Shown in pieces: positions 1 through 14,000 of a stretch of 64,000 nt of DNA. Origin of the DNA: Lagopus muta. Taxonomy: Eukaryota; Chordata; Aves; Galliformes; Phasianidae. A program made the position numbers and the translations under genes. The stretch spans positions 15,500,001 to 15,564,000 of the forward strand of contig NC_064443.1 of NCBI RefSeq assembly GCF_023343835.1, given 5' to 3'. The number at the start of each line of letters is the position of its first letter. Position 1 is the stretch's first letter. Under the pieces are notes generated by a model. It made no database searches and was not told the DNA's origin. It saw only the letters and a list, made by a program, of their open reading frames with translations.

Positions 1-3950
<3,950 letters not shown>

Positions 3951-4066
3951 CAAAAGCTTGGCACACCTTTCATAAACTGCTTTGGTTCTTGATCAGTAGA
4001 TTAAATATTTTGCCTTTTGTAGAATTTTTTTGATTTTTTTTTTTCTTGTGCTTCATCAGTAGCCCA

Positions 4067-4100
4067 GTGTGTGCGTGTGTGTATATATTATATATATAGG
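4067..4100. repeat. TG/TA dinucleotide repeat in the MITF 3'UTR
   Basis: A short alternating GTGTG then TATATA tract. It includes TGTATATA, a Pumilio-type element if transcribed. Confidence 0.7.
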
Positions 4101-5112
4101 ATTTTTTTTAGAATTTTTGTGAAGAAACTTGTATATTCTATTTTAAAACTACCAATGCCTCCGATCATATTGTACAGCATATGTACAGTATCTGTGAACT
4201 GGATTCGACAAGAACTTTTGAACTGGTCAAATCTACTCAAAGCAATAGAATTACAAATGACGAGTCTGCTTCTATTTGGGGGGAAGGAGGAGTCATAGAA
4301 TTGTAAATGCAACCTATTTACGTGGAGACAAAATGTAAAGTTACAGAATGTAAAGATACCAAAAAAGTCCACTTTGTAATTGTATTGATTTAATAGTGCT
4401 GCCTTAAAGATACAGTGTCTCTCAAACTTTGATCCTTATAGACAAGTGTTTAGAGAAGGAAAAAAGCAAACCACTCCGTTCCATTCGGAATACAAGAAAT
4501 AACAAAAGTGTTATGAAATCCTCTTTGTGTCGATGGTGATATAAAAAGCTCTTGCTGAAAATGAAATAGAAATTACAGGGAGATGTGAGACTCTTCAGAG
4601 TGCTCTGAGCTGATTTGGGTTTTCCTTTTGATCACGGTACGACTTTCTTTTAGATTTTAGTTCTGTTTTGTAACAGGCATTGATGACTTGCCACCAGTAA
4701 ACCAAGGAAGGAGCACTATGGGTTGGTATGCACTCTTTGGACGATAATAATTGATAGGTTTTAACAGCTGGGCACATTACGTTGTACATATCTAATTGGC
4801 TTTATTTTTTTTAAATTGCGTTGTACAGTTTATTCTGATTTGCATGGGTTCCTCAGTTACCTTCAGCCTTTCGTTTTAAATATGTTTGTATTTCCTTTGT
4901 AAGAATTTGCCTCTTAATATTGCAACATTTCTTTTTTTGACATTTTAAAAACTCATTGGAAGTTTTCTGCGTTCTTTGTAAACACTTGAAAGGAAGCTTT
5001 TATGCAGGGTTCTGTGTTTTAAGAGAGATTTTGAGAATATTTTGTATATTACAGTCTCACTTTGAAAATGTTTTTAAACACGTTTAAGGTAGAGTTCAAA
5101 TGTAGATTAGGT

Positions 5113-5118
5113 AATAAA
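5113..5118 (+). terminator. MITF: Possible proximal MITF polyadenylation signal (AATAAA)
   Basis: A canonical AATAAA about 1.16 kb after the MITF stop codon. The sequence downstream is not strongly GU-rich, so use is uncertain. If used, it would make a short 3'UTR that lacks the miRNA matches at 5401, 7238 and 7367. Confidence 0.3.
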
Positions 5119-7237
5119 CAAAACTTGTAGAGAAACTGAACTTACGTATTTATTTTTAGTGATACAGAAGAAGTAGTAACATGCTTGGAAACATAACTAT
5201 GTAGTAGATATACCCGTCATAGCAATTTGTGTTTTATTTCAGCACTGGCGCTGACAAAAAAGAAAAAAAAAAAAAGAAAAAAAAGAGTAAATTACTGTAT
5301 CTGCAAATAACTGTTACTTGATAACAATGTTATTAATTTTTAACATGCAACAATGTTGTAAAAGTAGTTTGGTGCATTATCTACTCAAGTGTAGTCCTAT
5401 GCAATAACAGTAGTTATACTTGTATTATATCAAGCCTAGATGTTTTACAGAGATGACATATGGTGTTAGGAGCTAGACTGGTTGAATGGATTTCTCAATA
5501 GCAGCCTACAAATGACTTGCAAGTGGCAGGCAAGCATATCTCATTCAGAATGAAGTGCCTTAAACTCTAGTTGTAGTCTTCCCCGACTAGCACTGACTGA
5601 AGTGTGACAGAGGAGAGAGCAAAGGGTGTTGTTTGTAGGAGGTTGAAGTACGGCGTGGTGCCTACGTGTAGAAAACAAGAGCTTCCCATTCTCCTTTGTG
5701 CTACACTGGAAATGATAGAGAATAAAAAACAAACAAACAACCTAAAATAACATAGCAGAACAGTTAATGACTTGAGCAGTCAGTTTGGCAGGCTCTGTAA
5801 GGAAGCCATGGTCACAATGGTTGCGGTGTTCAGAACTTCAATGTGAATTGACAGGGATGGGGCAGCACTGTAGCTGGGGAGTTCTGTAGCTGTGCTGGGG
5901 CTCGCTGAGCTCTCAGGTGAGCGTTTTTCCTACAAAGGCATCCTTGGAGTGCCCGGCCCCATGACTCCTGGTGCTGGCAGCAGTGGTTGCGGGGCTCGGC
6001 AGGGTTGCAGCTTTCTGTGGTAGTGCTTTGGGGGTTGCTCTGTCCCTGCGTTAGCCTGGATGCAGCTGCTGGGTTGTGGCTTTTTTGAAGGAGGATCTGG
6101 AGTTATGTGATAACGATGCCTCACCCCAGATAGATTTTGAAACTGTGTCTTTCCTTTGGTGGGTGAAGCTCTGACCCGGGGAGGATGTGCTACATTCATC
6201 TGGGTACTCAGGGCAGGAGGTGCTCTGCTTTTGCTGCTCCAGGCTGAGTGTACAGGTATGAGCTTCTGGTGTTGCTGTTTTCTAATGGTGGCAGGTGAAG
6301 AAGATCAGGGCTGTGACGTGACACGATTGTGGCTGTAACACAGGGCTGCGTTGCCTTTCCTGATGGTAAACGGTACCTTAAAATGGAGCAGTTCTGTAGC
6401 GTTATGCAGTGAAATCAGGGTGTGCTCCCAGGGGTGTAGAAACTGAAAACCACTGAGTATATTGAATAAGGCTTTAAGTTTGATGTCTATGCTGGTCATT
6501 CAGAAACTGAAGTCTAAACTGTGATATATAAATACCCTTCATGCTTACACAAAGCCACTGGTACTCAGTGGCAGCCCTGACTTCTGAATTTTTGGCTCTG
6601 TGCTGTGTGGAGGTGAGTTAGGACTCCACGCTGTTGTATCAAGAGCTGTTTCTTGCTAAAAGCGACAGTGACAGCAGCAGTGGGACCATGTGTTCTGTGT
6701 GCTGTGTTGCTCTGGGGTAACACACAACTCAGCTGTGACATTATGTTGTTCCCCCACCCGTTCCTGTAGGCCACAGCCCTCTGAGTTTTCTCATTTTTGA
6801 GTGGAGACGACGTTCCTTGTGCAGTGGGGACATCTCCAGGAGATGCAGACCTCTCGGGTACTTGGTGATGTGTTTCCCCTTTTGTGCATTGTGGGATGTG
6901 TGTGACTGTGATATTTTACAGGGGATCCTGAACAGAGGGCAGAGACAGCAATTAGAGGCAGAGATGGAGCAAGATGGACAGTTGTTGCCCCTCTGCCTCT
7001 CTGATGCCATTGTTGTGTGTGACACTGGGCCCCAGGGGTTGGGGTGCTGACCAGTTCTCACTTTGCCAAAGCTATGCTACCACCAGGAACGTGCAGAGCA
7101 CCGTGGAGTTCTTCCTTTCTGCTTTTGGCCTAGAAAGCAATATTTAACTCTTACGACCTGTAAAAGCAAAAAAGGTACGCAAGGAAAGCACAAAGCACAA
7201 AATAATGCACTTACGTTTATATTTGTTTGACATAAAA

Positions 7238-7244
7238 TGCACTG
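7238..7244 (+). promoter_or_regulatory. miR-148/152 seed match in the MITF 3'UTR
   Basis: TGCACTG is the 7-mer complement of the miR-148/152 seed. Regulation of MITF by this family is reported in mammals. The site lies about 220 bases upstream of the inferred polyadenylation signal. A 7-mer can occur by chance; the known biology and the position support it. Confidence 0.45.
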
Positions 7245-7366
7245 GGGGGGAAGCTGATGTTGATAATAGTATAAATACCTATATTTCTTGAAGAAGTGAC
7301 ATTAATTACTGCCTCTTGCTACAATGCTTGGTACTGTAATGTTGATATTCATCTGCTGTTGACTGC

Positions 7367-7374
7367 AGCAATAA
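7367..7374 (+). promoter_or_regulatory. miR-137 8-mer seed match in the MITF 3'UTR
   Basis: AGCAATAA is a full 8-mer match to the miR-137 seed (UAUUGCU plus A1). A weaker GCAATAA match is at 5401-5407. miR-137 is an established repressor of mammalian MITF. The location close to the inferred transcript end is favourable for function. Confidence 0.5.
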
Positions 7375-7461
7375 TTTGTGTATGGTCCATAGCACTGTAA
7401 ATTATGGATCAATATTAATGTATCCAATGAAATAATTTGAACTGTTGTTCTTGATAGATGG

Positions 7462-7467
7462 ATTAAA
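7462..7467 (+). terminator. MITF: Probable MITF distal polyadenylation signal (ATTAAA)
   Basis: ATTAAA at 7462-7467 with a GTGTGTGTAAG-type GU-rich element starting near 7488. It is preferred as the main end because the miR-137 and miR-148 seed matches lie just upstream. It is an inference from motif spacing only. Confidence 0.5.
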
Positions 7468-7485
7468 GCATTTGGTTTTTCACAT

Positions 7486-10204
7486 ACGTGTGTGTAAGCC
7501 ACTCGTTTTCTGTGTAAGTGAACCTTGTTGATTTCTTTGTGCGTTCAAAGTCCCAGCTGTGCTCCTGTGTCCATGGCCTGGCAGTGAGAGTCTCCATGTG
7601 CCTGGTGTCACCCTGCAGATCTGGCTGCACCAGGGCTGTCCAGTTGTGTGTGTATTGCTGTAGCACCAGGGGCTGGAGCCATGGAAAAGATCCCGCTTGG
7701 GAAATACATGCTGAAAGCAATGTTTAACTCTTAAACTTGTCTACCAGATTGACCCAAAATTGTGGCCCAGTGTTAAGAACAAAATGTGGACATGTGTCAT
7801 TCTGTCTGTCCCCTTCATTGGCCTCCTACCCCAAGGGGCCATCTGCCCAGACCACCACCACCAGCTCCCACATGCCAGGCATGGGGCTTGGCAATGCCTT
7901 GGGACACCCACATCTGTCCCACTGTCACTGCTGCTGGGCCACATCCCCTGCACAGCCTGCCTGCTGCTCACCCCCAAAACCTCCTGGGTCACGCCTGGAG
8001 CTACAGCCAGCGCTGATGAGGAGACAACATTTGTTTTGTCTTCCACCCTCATGGCTTTCCTGTCGCAGATGTTGCTCTCATCCATCCCAGTCCTGTTCCT
8101 CCACAGGCTGTGCTCACACCGTGCAGTCCTCGCCTTCTCTGTGGACGTTGCTGTAGCAGCAGGTGTAGTTAATGTGTCGTCTCAGGGCTTTTGAGCCTGA
8201 AATAATTACAATAAAATGAACGGAACTTTTGAAATTGGCCCCCTGAAAATCCGTTGTCTATTGAGGTACACAAAATGCTTGTTAATTCAAGTTAATTTAA
8301 TCTGCAAACAAATCGATCCACCTGACTTTGCTAGGAAGAAGCAGAAAAGTGCTGCACACTCTTTGCAGAGGATATTTGAGTTAGATGATGCGAGTGCTTC
8401 CAACAGGCTTTGTAGGGCTGCCCCTTTAGAAGTTCAGTTCGCTGTTAGGATGTGGTGGTGTAGTTCTGCAATGGTCAGTTTGGGTGTCAAACACAGGATG
8501 GCTTTTTCTGAGTTGAGTGGTTTGGTGTATTTTGGCTTGCATGGAATCAACTCTGTCAGTATTTTGAGAGTTCATTTCTTGCTGGTGGTGATGGGACCAG
8601 CTCTGCTATCTTCATGCATTGTGGCTGGATTGCAGAACCGCGAGAGGAGTAGGAAGAAAACTTGGCTGGGTTAATAGCTGTAAGAAGTTGGTCAGTCTAT
8701 TCCAGTGGAAGATGGCATCAGTGCTCCTTAGGAGCCTTTTATTTCCTTTGGACAAACCTGAAAAATTCTGTACAGGAGATGACAATGGATGGATGAAGTT
8801 GCCAGCACAGGTAGGGTCTGGCTTGCAGGGAAGCCCAACTGTGTGGGCATTGGGATTCTGAACTGCAGGGCTGGACCATGCAGTGCTGCATTCCCATGTC
8901 ATGCTTTCCTCCCAAGGGACTGCCTGGTGTCCCCCTGTCCTATTTGGATGGAACGTTGGACATTGATTAAAGCAGAGGGAACAGTGGGTGTGCAGTTTTA
9001 ATGAGGGCAGCTTCCTTCAGTGGGCTCAGAGCTCAGTGACGATGCTGGCTGCACCTCAGTGCCTGCAGACCCACAGCTGCTGTGCTCGGAGATGTTTGCT
9101 CAGCCAATTTAAATACATTTAGCCAGATTCTTTCTGCACCTGTTCCAGATCCCCGGCCTGAACCCTGTTCTACATAGGGTACATTGAATACTGCTATTGA
9201 TAGTTACAATAACTGTTGTACAGTTGGTCATTAACATGTACCAGAGCCCTGAGAACAGCTGAGAAGCAGTTTGCAGAGCAAACAGATGGGGCAGAAGTGG
9301 CTTCAGAACATGCAGGTAGTAAAGGATCCCCAAAGGCTCTCTCACCACTGATGCAATGTCGTGCAAACAGCTCTATGAAGAACTTGCATTGGGCAGAGTG
9401 CAGCTGGGTCCCGCATGACTTTCTGTATCTTGGAGCAATGCACCATGGAAGGTAATGGGAAAATAAGATGTTTCTAGGTTTAATGATGATAGTTCAATTT
9501 GAAAAGCAGGAATTAAAGCTGAATAAATGAAAATAAATAAATTCATACTAGACGTGCACGCACACAAGTGCATTCCATGCAATGAGGTGTATTTTAAAAA
9601 GCTCCTGCTTTATTAATAATATTTTCTGCCTCCTTCCCCTGATCTTTCAGTGACAAGCCTGGCAGAGGCACTCTTTATCAGATGCTGAAGCAATTTAGTT
9701 GCTGTCACATGCCTTTCTTGATATACACATATTAGTCACACAGCCTTTTTATGTTTCTTAGCATATTTTAGTATGTAATTAAAAACATGGCTGTCTGCTG
9801 CTAAGCAACCAAGCGTGTCAGAGGTTGATTGTATTCTGTCACCTGCAGGAGGAGGATGATAAAATAATAATTGGTGCTGTTTTTTTCAGTCTTAATTGAG
9901 CTCTGGCTCCTGTGATGTGTTGTTACAGCTGTGTATGGGGACAGCTGGCAGTGACCCACAGCTGTGTCCCCATCACCAGCATCAAGGCTCTTATCTGTTG
10001 GGCTTCTGGTGGGAATGTAAGTTGTGGCTCTTTGGGTTCCTTCCTGTTGGGCTGTGCAGAGTTGGCGTCCCATGGGGCCGAAGTGCCTTCAAGTCTCTAA
10101 GTGTTCACAATGAGTGATGAAGTGGATGTTCATCAATCTGTCTCTTGAGCATGTGCACATATACAACAAGTGTTGCATGCAGCAATGGAATCATTATTCT
10201 AAAA
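7486..10204. other. Intergenic DNA between MITF and EEVS 3' ends
   Basis: The two genes converge here. It holds several overlapping open frames of 114-152 codons (7737-8674) in C-rich sequence with no recognisable domain, and an AATAAA at 8210. I see no supported gene. Confidence 0.5.
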
Positions 10205-10224
10205 GTTGTCCAGTATTAATAGCT

Positions 10225-10230
10225 TTTATT
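10225..10230 (-). terminator. EEVS: Probable EEVS polyadenylation signal
   Basis: AATAAA on the minus strand (TTTATT on plus) about 700 bases after the stop codon. A TTGTTGTATATGTG-like GU-rich stretch follows at lower coordinates. I see no competing signal closer to the stop, but this rests on motifs alone. Confidence 0.5.
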
Positions 10231-10926
10231 ACTTCAGCAAAACAGAATCCAGTACATCAGCACAAACTGATAAGATAGAAAGAAAGAAACAAACAATAAC
10301 GCTGTAAATAATTTAGAGGCTGTTTGTAGATTGTGATTCTTTTGATTCAACCTCCAGAGAGAAGGATGACATTGCCTTTACATTTTCTACAATCAGCCTG
10401 TGATACATTGCTTGTCCAGTGCCTGCCAGGACCCTTGACGTGGTACTGAGGCTGCTCGGAAGTGACAAACTTACTGGGTGTCCCCTGACTTCTCTTGGCT
10501 GCCCCAGGTGAACCTTCCCACCTGCAGTGAAAAAGCCCACTGCTACACCTATTGACTGCAGGGCCCCAACGGGCAGCAGTGTGACAGCGCTGGACAAGGC
10601 CATGGATCAACCAATGGAGGGACCAAGTCCCACTTCCTACCAAAGGAGACACAAAGCTACTAAGAACTACAGAATGGGCATTGCTTTGACTGTGAGCGAT
10701 CCCTTTGTGAGCACAATAGAACTCTAACAAGTTCCTTTCCAATTACAGCAATCACAGTAGGCAAACTAGGCTGATATACTTGCTTCAGAGAGCTCAGAGG
10801 CTTTCATAATTCTGCACAAATTCATGCTGCTGTATTCATTCTGCCTTAAATTCAGCCCTGCCCACCCACCCGTGGAGCTGAGCAGCTCCAGGAGCAGGCA
10901 GGATGCTGGGCAAAACTGTGCAGCAC

Positions 10927-11027
10927 TCACAGGGTGGCTGTCTCCTCCTCCAGCACCGTCCTGCAGTCCTTAACCCACAGCTTGTAGGCACCTTTCAGTG
11001 TCTCCTCGCTGGTGTCATTGAATATCT
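10927..11027 (-). CDS. EEVS: EEVS exon 5 (C-terminus)
   Basis: A 101-base exon found by phase and homology. The acceptor TTTTACAG ends at 11028. It reads (E)IFNDTSEETLKGAYKLW, continues to EEETATL and stops at TGA 10929-10927. The IFND start and the charged helix fit the C-terminal helix of the family. A GTGAGT overlaps the stop codon; I judge that to be coincidence. Confidence 0.9.
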
Positions 11028-14000
11028 CTGTAAAACAAAGCTTGGAGTTAGCTGGGTATCCAGGGAAGCTTCTCCTGCTTGTTCATGATAGTTTGCTAGG
11101 AGGAGGGCAGCTCCTCTGGGCAGTTTATAAAAGCCTGGTTTCTTGTGAGTGCACAGGTTGGTGGAAATATTCTGGGTACAGGTGTAAGGCTGCAGCCTGG
11201 TCCTATGCATTGCTTCTGCATTCAGATTTTTTAATGTCTTATAGGCAAGAATATCTCACCTGAGTTGCTGAACAGATATTTTTCTTTCCATAATTAGTTA
11301 TAGACATGAAATTCCTTTCTGCAAGGACAACTTAACAACTATTTTCAAATGTAATGAAGGGTCTTTTTCCTTGTATGACTGATGGTTTGTCTGTCCTAGC
11401 ACTGTGTTTAGGCTGTTGGTTTGCATAGCAAAACCAGTGCGCATCCAACTCCTGGTTCCATACTCAAACACTCTGGCTGAGAGAGATGTCCCAGCACTCC
11501 CAGAGCTCCGGCAGCTTGGGGCTGTGCCCACCTTTCCGTAACACCCAACCAGAGATCAGCGCCTGCCTTTATGAGGGACCTGTAGGCTGCCACGATGCCT
11601 CCCCTCAGATGTGACCCACTGGGTCTTGGTCCATTCTTAGGACTCACGCAGGAGGCCTCAGCCTCCCAGCAGGATTGCTGAGATGCCAAGGAAGCATCAC
11701 AGACACCTCCATCGTGCTCTTCAGCACATCCCCATGCTTTGTACCTGCCACGCCGAGGCCGGTGGGCAGCGGCATGCGGGGCTGCCCCCCTCCGTGCCGC
11801 AGGCGCTCCCTCAGCGCCGTCTGGATGAGGGCCCAGCTGCAGGCGCCGTGCCACACGGGCAGCTCCAGGCCCTTCATGCACTGGATGATCTGCTCCTTCT
11901 CATCCGCCGTGATCAGCCCCCGCACATGCGCCACGTATGTCATGAAGGCCATATCAATGGTCACGGCTTCTCCGTGCATCAGCGATGGCAAAACCCTCTG
12001 AAAATGGAGCAAAGGGGAGGTGGGAGAAAAGGGTTGGGTTGCCAAGTATCTGAATAACTACTTATTTTCTGAAGAACCTATGAAATTCAGCTCCGAGCTG
12101 CAGTAGCATGTGTATGCTGAGGGTCAGTACTTTGTGATTTATGGTTTGCAAAGGATGGTCTCTTTTACATGTGATTAATGGCATGTTATATCTCCCACAG
12201 GGATCCAATTCTCCTCCTGTTCAAATTACTGATGAAGTGCACAGTAGGATGGAGGGAAGAGCTCTGAATTTTGCATAAGCTCTGGATCTCCCCACTCATT
12301 TCTCAGTGGCAATTTTCCCCCCAGCAATATGGGCTGTGGTCTCTGTGCCTTTGCACTTCTATAGTTAGTAGGTGGTTTCTAATGGATCCTCTGAAACCTG
12401 GTCACCTCTGTGCGTTGGTAAATGCTTGGCAAGAAAGCAATAGCAACTTCCTGAATAGAAAACACAGCTGGGCTGTGGGGGAAATGGGGCAGCAAAATGC
12501 ATTCCCTGAGCCAGCAGGACCAGGCTGGTTGCATTGGGTGCTCTTCCATTGTTTGTTCAGTTATTGTGTTTGGCTGAGCTACATTTACACCAAGTTTTCA
12601 TGTTGCTGTTTGGATATGACTTTTTTTTTTTTTTTTTTTTTTAAATGAAATAAGGCAGCATGAAGCCTGTCACTCACCATTTCCAGCTCTGGGCTTATAA
12701 GGTGACCAAAATCCACCAGTCTGTCCAGATCATCTTCCCAAAGGTTGGGAGCCAGCTCCTCCAGCATGGTTTCAATGGCAATCCTGGTGGTCTGCAGTGC
12801 AGCGTCCCCACGGTTGGCAGAGCCACTGTAAGACTGGAACTTGGTGTCCAGCAGGTATTTGCCATGGCTCTTGAGCAGGTCAAACAGCCCTTTGTGCTTC
12901 ATGAGTGCCATCTAGATTAAAGAACAGAAGAGGTAATCATAAACAACTACGCGATCCTTGTATGTGCTGCTGACAACAGTGTTTCAATAGAGTGAAGTAC
13001 AGTTGTACGTAATCACATGTTAGCAAAGAAATACCTGTGCATTTGGCACAAGGGCAAATTCTACTCTTTAGGGAAGAAAAGTTGGGAAAGTACTGCAACG
13101 TACAGAATGTGAGGGGTTCAGAAAGGATTTTTTTCCTCCCTTTCTGACTCTGCCATTACAGCTCTCCCGCATTGGAAACTGGGTTTCCCAGTGCCTGCCA
13201 AAAGTTTCCAGACATCCTCAGGGAGTTCCCACAGTGCAAACACAGAAAAATGCTACTGATGAGCTTTTATTCTAATACACTTGAACAGCTTGAACTCTGC
13301 TTTATCAAAAGTTTTCCAAGCTCTTCAGGCATAAAGTCATTTACAGTGCACTTCCCAGGTAATTTTAGAAGTAGAATTTGTCTCGTAGGAGATTGATTGA
13401 CCCCAATCATCATACCCCTCGAGGTAGGTGCGAATGATTTTGCAGATTATTAATCCCCAGAATAATGAGCCTCAAATCGTTTGCGAGCAGTTCATTTAAA
13501 TGTGCTATGGATCAGTCTCCTTCTTACCTGGTTGTGCCTTTTGTCTGTCGGGTTTTGAGTTTGGGAGTTTGTTTACATGGTGTATAAAGGAAAAATTTAG
13601 CAAATTTAGTGGCTGTAACTGTGTAGGCACATATAGCTATGTAGATATATAGCTATATGTATATATAAATATACTATATGAATATATATAGAGAGAGAGT
13701 TACAAGCACCATTGCAGACTTGGTGGCCCACCTTGGAGTCCACGAGGCTGCCTAAATAATGCTGTAGATGCTGACAAATATCTTACCATTATTTCAGGTT
13801 TAAAAGCTGCAGTTGCAGGAGTTCATACCTTTAAGATTTCCCCAAGGCCATTGGAGATGTGTCGCCGGGGAATGCTCTGAATGAAGGATCTATCCAGAAA
13901 GCTAGCTACTGGGGGGGTGTAGCCCCCAAGCTTGTTCTTGCACTGGAGGAAGTTCACTCCATTCTTTGCTCCCACGCTGGCATCAACGTAGGAGAGGAGG

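Larger units (their letters stand above)
3951..7485 (+). other. MITF: MITF 3' untranslated region (inferred extent)
   Basis: There is no gene-like frame here. The stretch is AT-rich with TA/TG repeats at 4067-4100, a Pumilio-type TGTATATA at 4080 and an A-rich run at 5255-5285. The inferred 3' end is an ATTAAA at 7462 followed about 20 bases later by a GT-rich stretch (7488-7498), the usual arrangement of a cleavage site. A length near 3.5 kb agrees with the long MITF 3'UTR of mammals. An earlier AATAAA at 5113 could serve a shorter form. Confidence 0.6.

Noticed and set aside
7737-8674. Three overlapping open frames (139, 144 and 152 codons) followed or preceded by an AATAAA at 8210
   Set aside because: C-rich low-stop sequence, no domain, no splice context and competing frames on the other strand. 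I do not call a gene.
10921-10930. GTGAGT overlapping the EEVS stop codon as a splice donor to a further exon
   Set aside because: The reading frame ends naturally at TGA with a family-like C-terminal helix and expected total length. No downstream continuation was seen.
11408-12057. Several 108-157 codon frames on both strands over EEVS exon 4
   Set aside because: They are shadows of a GC-rich exon; only the frame with MHGEAVTIDMAF shows family motifs.
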